A stretch of 64,000 bases of DNA from Longimicrobiales bacterium (GTDB taxonomy: Bacteria; Gemmatimonadota; Gemmatimonadetes; Longimicrobiales; Gaopeijiaceae): contig OX638356.1 of NCBI GenBank assembly GCA_951813395.1, positions 3,670,501 to 3,734,500 on the forward strand, given 5' to 3'. A model generated the notes under the pieces. That model was not told the DNA's origin, did not search any database, and saw nothing but the letters and a program-made list of their open reading frames with translations. Made by a program: the position numbers and the translations under genes. Below, in pieces: positions 1-7,889 of this stretch; position 1 is the first letter of the stretch, and each line of letters opens with the position of its first letter.

Positions 1-1699
1 TGTCAGCGTTGACGATGCGAGCGGCACCCGCGTCCTCGAGCGCGGCCCACAAGGCCGTGGCCGCCTGCTCGGCCTGCCCCGGCGGCACGACTCCCACCGG
101 CACCACCCCCGCCCCCACCGCCGCCCTCACGTCGTCCGGCGTGTCGCCCAGCATCCACGCGGTCCTCGCGTCCAGCTGCTCCAGCGCGGTCCGCACGGGT
201 GCCGGATCGGGCTTGAGCGGCGCGTCCTCGCGGCAGACCACCGCGCTGAAACACCCCCGCACCCCCTGCTCCCGCAGGAAGCGCCGGGCGTCGGCGCGCG
301 GCCTCCCGGTCACGATCCCCAGCCTGAACGACCGTGCCAGCCGATCGAGCAGCTCGCGCGACGGGATCAGCGTCTCGCGGCGGCGCAGCCCCGGCGCCTC
401 GTCGGTGCCCTGGTAGATCTCCTCGAAGCGCGCCGTCACCTCCTCCAGCGAGGCCTCGATCCCCGCGCTCTCAAGCACCCCGTGCGTCACCGCCCAGTCG
501 TCGTTGGCGCTTCCTGCCGCCTTCACGGCGCCGATCAGCTCGTGTCCGGCCTCCACCCCGAACGACGCGCACGTCCGCACGATCGCCTCCCGGTACGACC
601 GCCGCACGTCGGCCAGCACGCCGTCCATGTCCAACAGCACCGCGTCGGGCCCGCGCCGCGAACCGCCCACCGCATCCTTCGCACCCTCCGCACTCACCCC
701 GCCAGCCCGCCCCGCGAGACACCTCAGCGCCCGCTCCACACGGCGGAACTCGCCGTCGTCCCGCGGCACCGTGATGCGCACGTACTCCGGCAGGTGCGGG
801 AAGTAGCGCACCAGGACGCCCTGCGCGGCCATGCCCCGCTGGATCCAGCGCGCGTCCGGAAACGACGAGAACAGGAAGTTGGTCTGCGACGGCTGCGGCG
901 CCCCTCCCACCTCCCGGATCACCCCGGCCAGGCGCTCCCGCCGCGCACGCACGTACTCGACGAACCCGCGCATCTCGTCCACCCCGTTCCTCAGCCGGTC
1001 CAGCGCGATCGCGATCGATGGCCCGGTCAGCGCGTACGGCCCCCCGAAGCCGCGCAGCACGTCGACCCGCTCCTTCGCGCCGACCGCGAAGCCCACGCGC
1101 AGGCCCGCCAGCCCCCACGACTTGGACATCGTGCGCACCATCACGGCGCGCGGGATCTCCAGGAGCGCCGCCGTGTGGTCCTCGTCCGCGAATTCCGCGT
1201 ACGCCGAATCCACCAGCAGCACCACCTCGGGAGGCAGCGCGTCCGCCAGCCGCAACAGCTCCCGTGTGGTAAACGCCCGTCCCGTCGGGTTGTCCGGCGT
1301 CAGCACCGCCACCACGCCCGTCCGCTCGTTCACCTCGGCCAGGATCTCGTCGTGGGGCAGCGTTCCCCATTCGTACTCGACGGGCACGAGCCGCCCCCTC
1401 GCCATGCGCGCACACGCCGGGATCATCTCGAAGGTGGGCGTGGGGAAGACCATCTCCCGGTCGGGACCCAGAAACGCCCGAAAGATCCGGTCGATCGCGT
1501 CGTCCCCCCCGGTCGTGGCCAGCACGTTGGCGGGGTCGGTGCCCAGGTACGCCGCGTACGCCTCCTCCACCGGCCGCGGATCCGCGTACTTGCGCAGAAT
1601 CCCGGGCCCGATCCGATCGAGCACGTCGAAGCACTCCCGCGGTGGCGGTTCGCCCTCGTTCATGCTGAGGTCGATCAAGTCCCTCGTGGCCGCGCTCAT
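1..1699 (-). CDS. hisC: HisC-HAD fusion: histidinol-phosphate aminotransferase plus HAD phosphatase (3' end off window)
   Basis: Two domains in one reading frame. Residues 1 to about 330 are a class I/II PLP aminotransferase of the HisC type: an N-terminal NEGEPP turn, a DNPTG motif, and the PLP lysine K193 in SKSWGLAGLR. From about residue 350 there is a HAD-IA phosphatase with LLDMDGV (D357/D359), a TGRP motif II, KPDP, and GDTPDD as motif IV. HisC makes L-histidinol phosphate and a HAD phosphatase could remove its phosphate to give histidinol, so the fusion may do two consecutive steps; the second activity is inferred. The ATG overlaps the hisG stop (ATGA), so translation is coupled. The C-terminal end lies beyond the left edge. 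Cytoplasmic. Confidence 0.88.
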   Translation of the reverse strand, partial: MSAATRDLIDLSMNEGEPPPRECFDVLDRIGPGILRKYADPRPVEEAYAAYLGTDPANVLATTGGDDAIDRIFRAFLGPDREMVFPTPTFEMIPACARMARGRLVPVEYEWGTLPHDEILAEVNERTGVVAVLTPDNPTGRAFTTRELLRLADALPPEVVLLVDSAYAEFADEDHTAALLEIPRAVMVRTMSKSWGLAGLRVGFAVGAKERVDVLRGFGGPYALTGPSIAIALDRLRNGVDEMRGFVEYVRARRERLAGVIREVGGAPQPSQTNFLFSSFPDARWIQRGMAAQGVLVRYFPHLPEYVRITVPRDDGEFRRVERALRCLAGRAGGVSAEGAKDAVGGSRRGPDAVLLDMDGVLADVRRSYREAIVRTCASFGVEAGHELIGAVKAAGSANDDWAVTHGVLESAGIEASLEEVTARFEEIYQGTDEAPGLRRRETLIPSRELLDRLARSFRLGIVTGRPRADARRFLREQGVRGCFSAVVCREDAPLKPDPAPVRTALEQLDARTAWMLGDTPDDVRAAVGAGVVPVGVVPPGQAEQAATALWAALEDAGAARIVNAD

Positions 1700-2571
1700 G
1701 GCACGATCTGCTGCGGTTCCGACACGACCAGATCGGTGCCGCCCCGCGCCTTCACCTCGAGCAGCAGCGCCGGCAGCGCCGTCCTGGGCACCGCCGCCCG
1801 CACCGCGTAGGCACTCTCGCCGTGCAGCCTCGACACGGTGGGCTCGCGCATGCAGGGCAGGATGGAGATGACGTGCTCGAATTCCGCCTCCGAGACGTTC
1901 AGCTCCAGCATCACCCGCCGCCGCGCCTCCAGAACCGACTTGAGGAGGAGAACGAGGTCGTCGATCCGGGCCCGGCTTGCCGGGTCGTCAAGGGCTGCCG
2001 GGTTGGCGTAGAGACGGGTCGAGGAGAGCATCAGCGTATCCGCGACGACGAGGCCGTTCCCGCTCAGCGTCGCTCCCGTCGCCGTGTTGTCGACGATGAG
2101 GTCGGCGTCCTCGGGCGGGAAGACCTCGGTAGCCCCGTAGGACCGCACCACGTCGGCCTCGAAGGGCTGCCCCCGGGCCCACTCCTTCACCACGCGCACG
2201 TACTCGGTCGCGACGACCAGGCGCCGGTCGGCCGGGAGCGCCCCGTCGCGAAGCAGCGAGGCGGGCGCCGCCGCGACGACCTTCACCGGGTCGAGCGCGG
2301 TGTCGAGCAGCTCGACCACGTCGGCGTCCAGCTCGGCCACCCAGTCCGCCCCGGCGAAGCCGATGTCGCGCGATCCCGCATCGAGCATCTTCACCACGTT
2401 CTGCGGCTTGAGCAGCTTGGCCTCGAAGCCCGGCCACGAGAGCACCGGCCGATAGTTGCGCGACCCCAGGTGGACGTCGATCCCCGCATCGGCAAGGAGC
2501 GCGAAGACCGCGCCCTGCATGTGCCCCTTGGGCAAGCCGATGTGGATGGCCGGCCGAACTGTTCCGTTCAT
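1696..2571 (-). CDS. hisG: ATP phosphoribosyltransferase
   Basis: First committed enzyme of histidine synthesis (ATP + PRPP to phosphoribosyl-ATP). The 291-residue length fits the long HisG form that carries its own C-terminal regulatory domain. Visible features are the N-terminal IGLPKG, the periplasmic-binding-protein-like core with DIGFAGADW, the PRPP-loop region DNTATGATLSGNGL (around residue 160-175), and a C-terminal ACT-like part ending near ARGGTDLVVSEP, where histidine feedback normally acts. An AGGAG lies about 11 nt before the ATG. It is preceded by a histidine-rich leader peptide and an attenuator, and its stop overlaps the hisC fusion start. Confidence 0.95.
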   Translation of the reverse strand: MNGTVRPAIHIGLPKGHMQGAVFALLADAGIDVHLGSRNYRPVLSWPGFEAKLLKPQNVVKMLDAGSRDIGFAGADWVAELDADVVELLDTALDPVKVVAAAPASLLRDGALPADRRLVVATEYVRVVKEWARGQPFEADVVRSYGATEVFPPEDADLIVDNTATGATLSGNGLVVADTLMLSSTRLYANPAALDDPASRARIDDLVLLLKSVLEARRRVMLELNVSEAEFEHVISILPCMREPTVSRLHGESAYAVRAAVPRTALPALLLEVKARGGTDLVVSEPQQIVP

Positions 2572-2621
2572 CCCGCTGTCATCTCCTCGCGAGCCCGCTC
2601 CCCGAGAACCAGCCGGCGCAC

Positions 2622-2656
2622 AAAAAAAGCGCCGACCCCCCCGAGGAAGCCGGCGT
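2622..2656 (-). terminator. Intrinsic terminator acting as his attenuator
   Basis: On the minus strand a GC-rich stem starting CGCCGGC (2655-2649) can pair through G-C and a few G-U pairs with GGTCGGCG, and is followed at once by seven T (2628-2622). It lies between the leader peptide stop and hisG, so it would end transcription before hisG unless an alternative fold forms. A hairpin over the last His codons (CCGC/GCGG arms) and an imperfect antiterminator pairing GCCGCG with the 5' arm of the terminator can be drawn by eye. The terminator is clear; the antiterminator is tentative. Confidence 0.85.
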
Positions 2657-2690
2657 TTTGGGTATCCCGTGCTTTCGTACGGCTACACCG

Positions 2691-2756
2691 TCACGCGGCC
2701 GCCTCTCGCGGGTGGCCGTGATGATGATGCGTTGCGTAGCGGGCACTGGTATTCAT
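2691..2756 (-). CDS. hisL: His operon leader peptide
   Basis: A 21-codon open frame, ATG to TGA, with four consecutive His codons and a fifth one residue later (residues 10-13 and 15, HHHHGH). It sits 120 nt upstream of hisG and before an intrinsic terminator. This is the classic layout of ribosome-mediated attenuation: scarcity of His-tRNA stalls the ribosome in the His run and favours read-through. The ATG lies about 3 nt downstream of the predicted transcription start, so the leader is probably translated from a leaderless or nearly leaderless mRNA. No other homology is expected for such a short peptide. Confidence 0.88.
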   Translation of the reverse strand: MNTSARYATHHHHGHPREAAA

Positions 2757-2762
2757 AGGGCC

Positions 2763-2794
2763 CTAATAGTCAAAACACTGCGGGCGGATGTCAA
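2763..2794 (-). promoter_or_regulatory. Predicted sigma70 promoter of the his operon
   Basis: Perfect -35 TTGACA (2794-2789 on the minus strand), a 17-nt spacer, then GACTAT (2771-2766) as -10. An overlapping TATTAG (2768-2763) is an alternative -10 with a 20-nt spacer. Either choice places the start of transcription within a few bases of the hisL ATG at 2756. Confidence 0.65.
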
Positions 2795-2835
2795 GCGGAC
2801 AACGGGAGGCCGCGTCCGGTTCCGGGTCAGGATAT

Positions 2836-2881
2836 TTGACTGGATACCATATATTCATGTACATAAAATGATGGATATATT
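2836..2881 (+). promoter_or_regulatory. Predicted promoter/operator of the mazEF-like pair
   Basis: AT-rich stretch in GC-rich surroundings. It holds TTGACT (2836-2841), a perfect 8-bp palindrome ATGTACAT (2857-2864) with partly symmetric flanks, and TATATT (2876-2881) seven bases before the antitoxin ATG. A palindrome next to the promoter of a ribbon-helix-helix antitoxin suggests autorepression by the antitoxin or its complex. The exact promoter elements are uncertain. The region is divergent from the his promoter. Confidence 0.45.
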
Positions 2882-2888
2882 ATGTTGA

Positions 2889-3149
2889 ATGGCCATGAAA
2901 CCAGTCCAAGTCACATTCGACGAGGCGCTCCTCGCCAGGCTCGACCGGCATCCGATGGTCCGTGAGCGCGGCCGGTCCGCGGTCCTGCGCGAGGCCGCCG
3001 CGGAGTTTCTGGAGCGCCAGGAGACACGGGAGATCGACCGCAGGTACCGCGAGGGCTACGCGGACGTTGCCGGGGGAGACTGCGCCCTCGACGACCGGCC
3101 TGGCGAACTTGAAGGCTGGGCGGCGCAGGGAGTGTGGCCCGGGGAATGA
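2889..3149 (+). CDS. MazE/CopG-type antitoxin
   Basis: 86 residues. The N-terminal half reads as a ribbon-helix-helix DNA-binding fold: a beta strand KPVQVTFDEALLARLD, then two helices containing RSAVLREAAAEFL. The C-terminal tail is acidic and would wrap the toxin. It is followed by a MazF-family toxin with an ATGA overlap, the usual antitoxin-first order. There is no clear Shine-Dalgarno; the TATATT seven bases upstream suggests leaderless translation. An in-frame ATG at 2895 is the alternative start. Confidence 0.85.
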   Translation: MAMKPVQVTFDEALLARLDRHPMVRERGRSAVLREAAAEFLERQETREIDRRYREGYADVAGGDCALDDRPGELEGWAAQGVWPGE

Positions 3150-3472
3150 ACGGGCGGCCACGGAGGGGCGAAGTCTGGCAGTACACCTTCAAGCCACCGG
3201 ACAAGCGGCGCCCGGTGGTGGTGCTGACGCGCCAGTCAGTGCTCCCGCTTCTCCGCACCGCCATGGTGGCGCCCGTGACGTCGAAGGTCCGCGGCCTGCC
3301 CAGCGAGGTGCCGGTGGGGATCGCGGAGGGTCTGAAGCGCGACTCGGTGGTGAATCTCGACTGGGTGCAGACCGTCGAGCAGCGGCGCCTGAAGCACTAC
3401 CTGGGATCCCTGGACGAAGACACCATGGCGCAGGTGTGCCGCGCGTTGGCGGTCGCCACGGGTTGCGACTAG
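3146..3472 (+). CDS. MazF/PemK-family endoribonuclease toxin
   Basis: 108 residues with the family pattern: RRGEVWQ at the N terminus, RRPVVVLTR, VAPVTSKVRGLPSEV, and DSVVNLDWVQTV. MazF toxins cut mRNA at short sequence motifs and are neutralised by the upstream antitoxin. The ATG at 3146 overlaps the antitoxin stop; an ATG 12 nt upstream is possible but the overlapping start is more typical. Length matches the family (about 110). Target specificity cannot be read from the sequence. Confidence 0.9.
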   Translation: MNGRPRRGEVWQYTFKPPDKRRPVVVLTRQSVLPLLRTAMVAPVTSKVRGLPSEVPVGIAEGLKRDSVVNLDWVQTVEQRRLKHYLGSLDEDTMAQVCRALAVATGCD

Positions 3473-3613
3473 CCGGCACCCGCCCGCCGACCCTCCCTTC
3501 CACCTTGCGCCCGCCCCTCACCGATGGCGTCGATTTGTCGCCCGCGCGACAGGGCAGTACGCTTTCGTCCCAACCCGACAGCGACCCCGCTCACCTTCCA
3601 AACCCATGCGCCC

Positions 3614-3838
3614 ATGAAGATCCCGCGCTCCCACTATCTTCCCCGCACCCGCAACGGCTGGATCGCGACCGTGGCCTTCGTCGTGGCCATGGCGCTGGCT
3701 CAACCGCCTATCGTGCACGGCCTGGTCAACCGGATCGAGCCCTGGATCCTCGGAATGCCGTTCATCTTCGCGTATCTGCTCGCCGCGTACCTGCTGGGCA
3801 TCGCCGTGCTGATCTGGGCACACCGGAGGGCGCTGTAG
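3614..3838 (+). CDS. Small membrane protein paired with symporter (DUF3311-like)
   Basis: 74 residues with two hydrophobic segments (about residues 14-32 and 44-66) and a short basic C-terminal tail. Its TAG stop is immediately followed by the ATG of a sodium:solute symporter, so the two are surely co-translated. Small two-helix proteins of the DUF3311 type commonly precede SSS-family transporters, and this fits in size, topology and position. Homology was judged from topology and context, not from an alignment. The ATG at 3614 was chosen because the segment before it is low-complexity and not membrane-like. Confidence 0.72.
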   Translation: MKIPRSHYLPRTRNGWIATVAFVVAMALAQPPIVHGLVNRIEPWILGMPFIFAYLLAAYLLGIAVLIWAHRRAL

Positions 3839-5323
3839 ATGGAAACCTGGGTCGTCTCAACCGGACTGATTTTCATCTACCTGGTCGCGACCATCGTGGT
3901 CGGCTTCGTGGCCAACCGGAAGGGCACGGCGAACATGGAGGACTTCTTCCTCTATGGGCGCCAGGCGGGGGTCATCGTGCTGTACCTGACCGTGGTGGCC
4001 ACCTTCCACTCGGCGTTCGCGTTTCTCGGCTCCGGCGGATTCTTCTTCACGCACGGGATCGGGTTCTGGATGGCCGGGACGTGGACGGTGCTGGTGGGAG
4101 CGATCACCTATACGATCGGGACGCGGATCTGGGCGCTGGGCAAGAAGTTCGGCTACATCACGCCGGCAGACCTGATCGCCGACTTCTACGAGAGCGAGAC
4201 CGTGCGGGTGATCGTGGCGGTCGTGTCGGTGATCTTCACGCTGATCTACATCCAGGTGCAGGCGCAGGGCCTCGGCATCATCCTGTCCGTCGCGACCGGG
4301 GACCGCATTCCCTTCGCGTACGCGTCGCTTCTCCTGCTCGTAGTCGCCGCCGGATACCTCATGGTGGGAGGATTGAGAGCGGTCTACTGGACCGACGTGA
4401 TCCAGGGGATCTGGATGTACATCGCCGTGTGGGCGGGGAGCCTGTTGCTGACCTACAAGCTCTTCGGGGGCCCCGTCGCGCTCTGGCGCAGGCTGGCCGC
4501 GGAGCGTCCCGACCTGCTCTCCCTGCCCGGCCCGGAGGGATTCTTCACGCCGGGGGTCTGGGTGGGCATGACGGTCGCGCTGTCCTTCGGGATCATACTT
4601 CAGCCGCACATGATGATCCGGTACTTCACGGCGGCGTCGTCCAGGACCCTGAAGCTGCTGGGCGCCACCACCCCGATCTACCTGATGACGCTCTTCATTC
4701 CGGCCGCGTTCGTCGGTCTCGGCGGCGCGCTCATCCTGCCCGAACTGGAGACGGCCGACCGCATCTTCCCTGAACTGCTGGCCACATACGCGCCCGCGTG
4801 GCTCACCGGTCTGATCCTGGCCGGGGCGACCGCGGCCGCGATGTCCACGCTGGACTCGATTCTGCACTCCAACATGACCGTGCTGACGCGCGACGTGTAC
4901 CAGCGCTACATCGCCCGGGGCCGCAGCGACCGGCACTACCTCGCATTCGGACGCTGGCTGGTGGTGGCACTGCTCGGCGTCGGCTGGGTGCTCACCGTGT
5001 ACAACTTCGACTTCCTCGTGACCCTGGTGACTCTGTCCGGCGTGGGCGCGCTGCAGCTCCTTCCGGCCGTGCTCGGCGTGTGCTATCCGGGGCGCCGGCT
5101 CACGACGTCCGCGGGTGTGATCGCGGGAATCTGCACCGGCCTGCTCGCCGTCTATCTGACCCAGCAGGTATGGCCGCAACCTCTCGGGATCCATGCAGCG
5201 CTGTGGTCGCTGGTGGCCAACTTCGCGGTCGCGATCGGGGTCTCGCGTTTCACCCGCCCGCCATCGGAGGCAACCGTCGACAGGATCCATGGCGAGGTGG
5301 AGCGCTTCGTGTACGGCGACTGA
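3839..5323 (+). CDS. Sodium:solute symporter (SSS family)
   Basis: 494 residues with about 13 predicted membrane helices from the N terminus onward. SSS signatures include an NRKGTANMEDFFLYGR segment after helix 1, a GGLRAVYWTDVIQG loop around residue 178, and a Q-P-H-M-x-x-R-Y region near residue 255. These transporters use the sodium gradient to import amino acids, vitamins, sugars or carboxylates; the substrate is not evident. It follows the small membrane protein without a gap. The C-terminal tail is cytosolic. Confidence 0.9.
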   Translation: METWVVSTGLIFIYLVATIVVGFVANRKGTANMEDFFLYGRQAGVIVLYLTVVATFHSAFAFLGSGGFFFTHGIGFWMAGTWTVLVGAITYTIGTRIWALGKKFGYITPADLIADFYESETVRVIVAVVSVIFTLIYIQVQAQGLGIILSVATGDRIPFAYASLLLLVVAAGYLMVGGLRAVYWTDVIQGIWMYIAVWAGSLLLTYKLFGGPVALWRRLAAERPDLLSLPGPEGFFTPGVWVGMTVALSFGIILQPHMMIRYFTAASSRTLKLLGATTPIYLMTLFIPAAFVGLGGALILPELETADRIFPELLATYAPAWLTGLILAGATAAAMSTLDSILHSNMTVLTRDVYQRYIARGRSDRHYLAFGRWLVVALLGVGWVLTVYNFDFLVTLVTLSGVGALQLLPAVLGVCYPGRRLTTSAGVIAGICTGLLAVYLTQQVWPQPLGIHAALWSLVANFAVAIGVSRFTRPPSEATVDRIHGEVERFVYGD

Positions 5324-5476
5324 ATCCGGGGCGTCAAACGGGGGCGACGGCCGTGACTACCCGAGAATTGGGCTCAAGAATCGTATACACAAGCTTGCGC
5401 ACTCTTGCGCACCGGCGATGTGATCCCCATTTTGGCCCGGTTCCCCAACCAGTCCACTCCAAAAGAGGAGAGAACC

Positions 5477-5848
5477 GTGGACAAGAATTGGGTAGTAGGG
5501 TCCGTTGTCGCGGGCGTCGCGATGTTCGTGGTCAACCTGATCCTGGGGGCGATTGGGGTCGACCTGGTGTCGGCTTCAATGGGGGCCGAGTTTACCGCGT
5601 CCTCAATCGTGGGGCACCTGTTCGCAGGTGCCGTACTTGCCACGGTGCTCGGCTGGAACGGTGCCAGCGACGCCGCTGGCGCAGGCAAGGCAGGAGCGAC
5701 ATTCGGTGTCCTCCTGGGCTTGGCCGGTGCGATTGGTGGCTCCGGGTTCGAAGTCATGGGACTGATCGGTGCCATTCTGACCGGCGCCATCGTCTACGGA
5801 GTCAGCGGTGCCGTCATGACGATGGCACCCACGGGGGGTGGCGACTAA
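5477..5848 (+). CDS. Small hydrophobic membrane protein, unknown function
   Basis: 124 residues, almost entirely hydrophobic and rich in Gly, Ala and Val, with about four membrane segments. It begins at GTG 5477 because a strong AGGAG (5466-5470) lies six bases upstream; longer in-frame starts lack this. Small four-helix Gly/Ala-rich membrane proteins of this look are common in marine bacteria, but I do not recognise the family. It stands alone, downstream of the symporter and convergent with the nucleotidase genes. Confidence 0.7.
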   Translation: MDKNWVVGSVVAGVAMFVVNLILGAIGVDLVSASMGAEFTASSIVGHLFAGAVLATVLGWNGASDAAGAGKAGATFGVLLGLAGAIGGSGFEVMGLIGAILTGAIVYGVSGAVMTMAPTGGGD

Positions 5849-6006
5849 GTCCTTCACGGCCTGAGGGCCGAATTAGGCCCGAGGGTTCAACGGCCGCTCT
5901 CAGAACCGGACCACCGCCACGGGTGCCAGGAGTTCCCGGGATGGTGCAAGCGGAAGCCAGGTCCGCAACCGGTTCCGGGGGCGGTCGTGCTTATGGCATA
6001 CGGTTG

Positions 6007-6981
6007 CTATCCGTCCAGCCGCTCGTCGATGTCGTATCCGGCCGCGGCCCACTGGCAAGCCTGCCGTCCGCGGTCGAAGGTCACATCGACACGGCCCAGC
6101 CGCATGCCGCCCCACCCGACCTGGTTCACCACGGTAAACCCCGTCCGGCCCCGAGACCCCGCACCACCCCGCCCGAAGACCACCGCTTCGTCGAGGAATG
6201 TGTGGGTGTGGCCGCCCAGAATCAGGTCGATCTCGGGCACCGCTTCCGCCAGCGTCCGGTCGCTCGGGCGGGCGGGATCGGCGTAGACATATCCCAGGTG
6301 TGACAGGCAGATCACCAGGGAACATCCCTGCTCCCGCAGTTCGCGGCAGGCGGTGCGCGCCGCTTCGAAGGGATCGGTGTACCGCACGCCCTCGTGGAGG
6401 CTGGCGAGCACGAGCCTCTCGAAATCGATGCCCAACCCGAAGATCCCCACCTTGACGCCGTCGAATTCGCGTACGGTATGTGGCCGGACGTGCCCGGCCA
6501 GCGCCGAGGCGCTCACATCGTAGTTGGCCGACACGAACTGGAAGCCCGCTTCGGGGAGCATCGCCACGAGCCCGTCCACCCCGTTGTCGAAGTCGTGGTT
6601 GCCCAGGGTGGCGACATCGTAGCCCATGGCGGTCATCGCGCGGAACTCGATTTCGCCCGCGAAGAAGTTGAAGTAGGGCGTTCCCTGAAAGATGTCGCCC
6701 GAATCGAGCAGCAGGACGTGCTCGTTCGCCTCGCGCACGCGCCGGATCAGCGTGGCGCGCCGGGCCGCTCCACCGAGTCCGGCGAAGGGGCCGCCGTCCA
6801 TCGGGAACGGGTCCATGCGGGAGTGAGTGTCGTTGGTGTGAAGGACGACGAGGCGGAAATCGTCGTCGATCAGCGGCCCGTAGCGGTGGGACTCACGAGC
6901 CGCCGCCCAAAGCGGTCGCCGGACGCCCATCGCCGCGGCCCCACCCAGCCCGAGCGACCGCACGAAATCACGACGGTTCAT
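6007..6981 (-). CDS. Exported metallophosphatase, catalytic half of a split 5'-nucleotidase
   Basis: 324 residues. The N terminus carries a Tat signal ([18 protein letters not shown]), so the folded protein is exported. The rest is the calcineurin-like metallophosphatase domain of UshA/5'-nucleotidases: [31 protein letters not shown], and LGGHTHTF, which supply the two-metal site. The C-terminal substrate-binding domain is absent here but is encoded by the gene just upstream. The ATG overlaps the stop of that gene. It probably releases phosphate from nucleotides outside the cytoplasm. Confidence 0.9.
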   Translation of the reverse strand: MNRRDFVRSLGLGGAAAMGVRRPLWAAARESHRYGPLIDDDFRLVVLHTNDTHSRMDPFPMDGGPFAGLGGAARRATLIRRVREANEHVLLLDSGDIFQGTPYFNFFAGEIEFRAMTAMGYDVATLGNHDFDNGVDGLVAMLPEAGFQFVSANYDVSASALAGHVRPHTVREFDGVKVGIFGLGIDFERLVLASLHEGVRYTDPFEAARTACRELREQGCSLVICLSHLGYVYADPARPSDRTLAEAVPEIDLILGGHTHTFLDEAVVFGRGGAGSRGRTGFTVVNQVGWGGMRLGRVDVTFDRGRQACQWAAAGYDIDERLDG

Positions 6982-7826
6982 CGACTGCACCCCTTCTGTT
7001 CGGCACCGGCGGCGGGGCGGACGCGCCCGTCCAGCGCCGGGCTCACGGTGTCGCGTTCGCGGAGGTACGCGACGAAGACATCCCGGATCAGCACGTCCAG
7101 GTCTTCGCGGGCCTGCGCCCCCGCCTCCCACAACACGGTCCACGTGCCGCCGCCGTTGACCAGGTAGTCGACGGTGGCGAGGCGGTAGGTGCGCTCCGGA
7201 TCGATGGGCTGTCCGCCGACCCGCACATTCACGGCATCTTCGCCGTTCAGCTCCATCGTCCACCCCGCGACCGGCTCCCCGCAGCTTTCCGCAATCTCGT
7301 CCGCCAGGCGCTCCAGCTGGGATCCCGACAGAGAGAGCAAGGTGACGTAGTTCTCGAAGGGCAGCAGTTCGTAAGCGTGCCGCATCAGGATCGGGCCCTC
7401 GGCGATGGGGACCCTCAGGCCGCCGTCGTTGAGAAGGGCGACGTGCACCGGCTCGCCGGCCAGGTCCTGCGCGACGTCGAGCAGCGCGTCGGCGACAAGG
7501 TTCTCGAGCGTGCCCTCGGGGTCGGCCTTGCGGAACGCTCCCCCCGCGTGCGCGAGCACCTCGGCCAGCTGCTCGCCCAGCCGGGCCCGGTACGGCGCGA
7601 TCAGAGCCTCGATGTCGGCCGCGGATTCGATGCTGTCGCCCACTACCGTGAAGGCGACCGGGGCCCCGCTGACCGGGAGGACGCGGGGGGGCGGATCGGG
7701 CGCGCGTTCGGCCACGGTGCAGCCCCCCAGGATCACGGCGGCAGCGAGCATCGGTCGGGTCGATTCCAGCATCACGGTGCTGAACATCGCGTGATTGGGT
7801 GTTGCGCGCCACGGCGAAGTCCGCAT
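6978..7826 (-). CDS. Lipoprotein with the 5'-nucleotidase C-terminal domain
   Basis: Up to 282 residues. A short signal ending in a lipobox (VILGGC) is followed by a domain matching the C-terminal substrate-binding part of 5'-nucleotidases: [26 protein letters not shown], and a NGGG loop near the end. The catalytic metal domain is missing and lies in the next gene, so the two products presumably act together. Internal ATG codons at 7787 and 7772 give a more normal signal-peptide length; no start has a clear Shine-Dalgarno. Confidence 0.85.
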   Translation of the reverse strand: MRTSPWRATPNHAMFSTVMLESTRPMLAAAVILGGCTVAERAPDPPPRVLPVSGAPVAFTVVGDSIESAADIEALIAPYRARLGEQLAEVLAHAGGAFRKADPEGTLENLVADALLDVAQDLAGEPVHVALLNDGGLRVPIAEGPILMRHAYELLPFENYVTLLSLSGSQLERLADEIAESCGEPVAGWTMELNGEDAVNVRVGGQPIDPERTYRLATVDYLVNGGGTWTVLWEAGAQAREDLDVLIRDVFVAYLRERDTVSPALDGRVRPAAGAEQKGCSR

Positions 7827-7889
7827 CGTTGCACGACAGCACTGCGCAACGATATCAAGTCCCCCCCCAAATCAACTGCGAGCAATCCC

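Noticed and set aside
3857-5290. 477-codon minus-strand frame opposite the sodium symporter
   Set aside because: Composition is rich in Arg, Gly, His and Gln and shows no family motif, while the plus strand has a clear 13-helix transporter.
5856-5880. CGGCC/GGCCG hairpin after the small membrane protein as a terminator
   Set aside because: Stem is short and no T tract follows.
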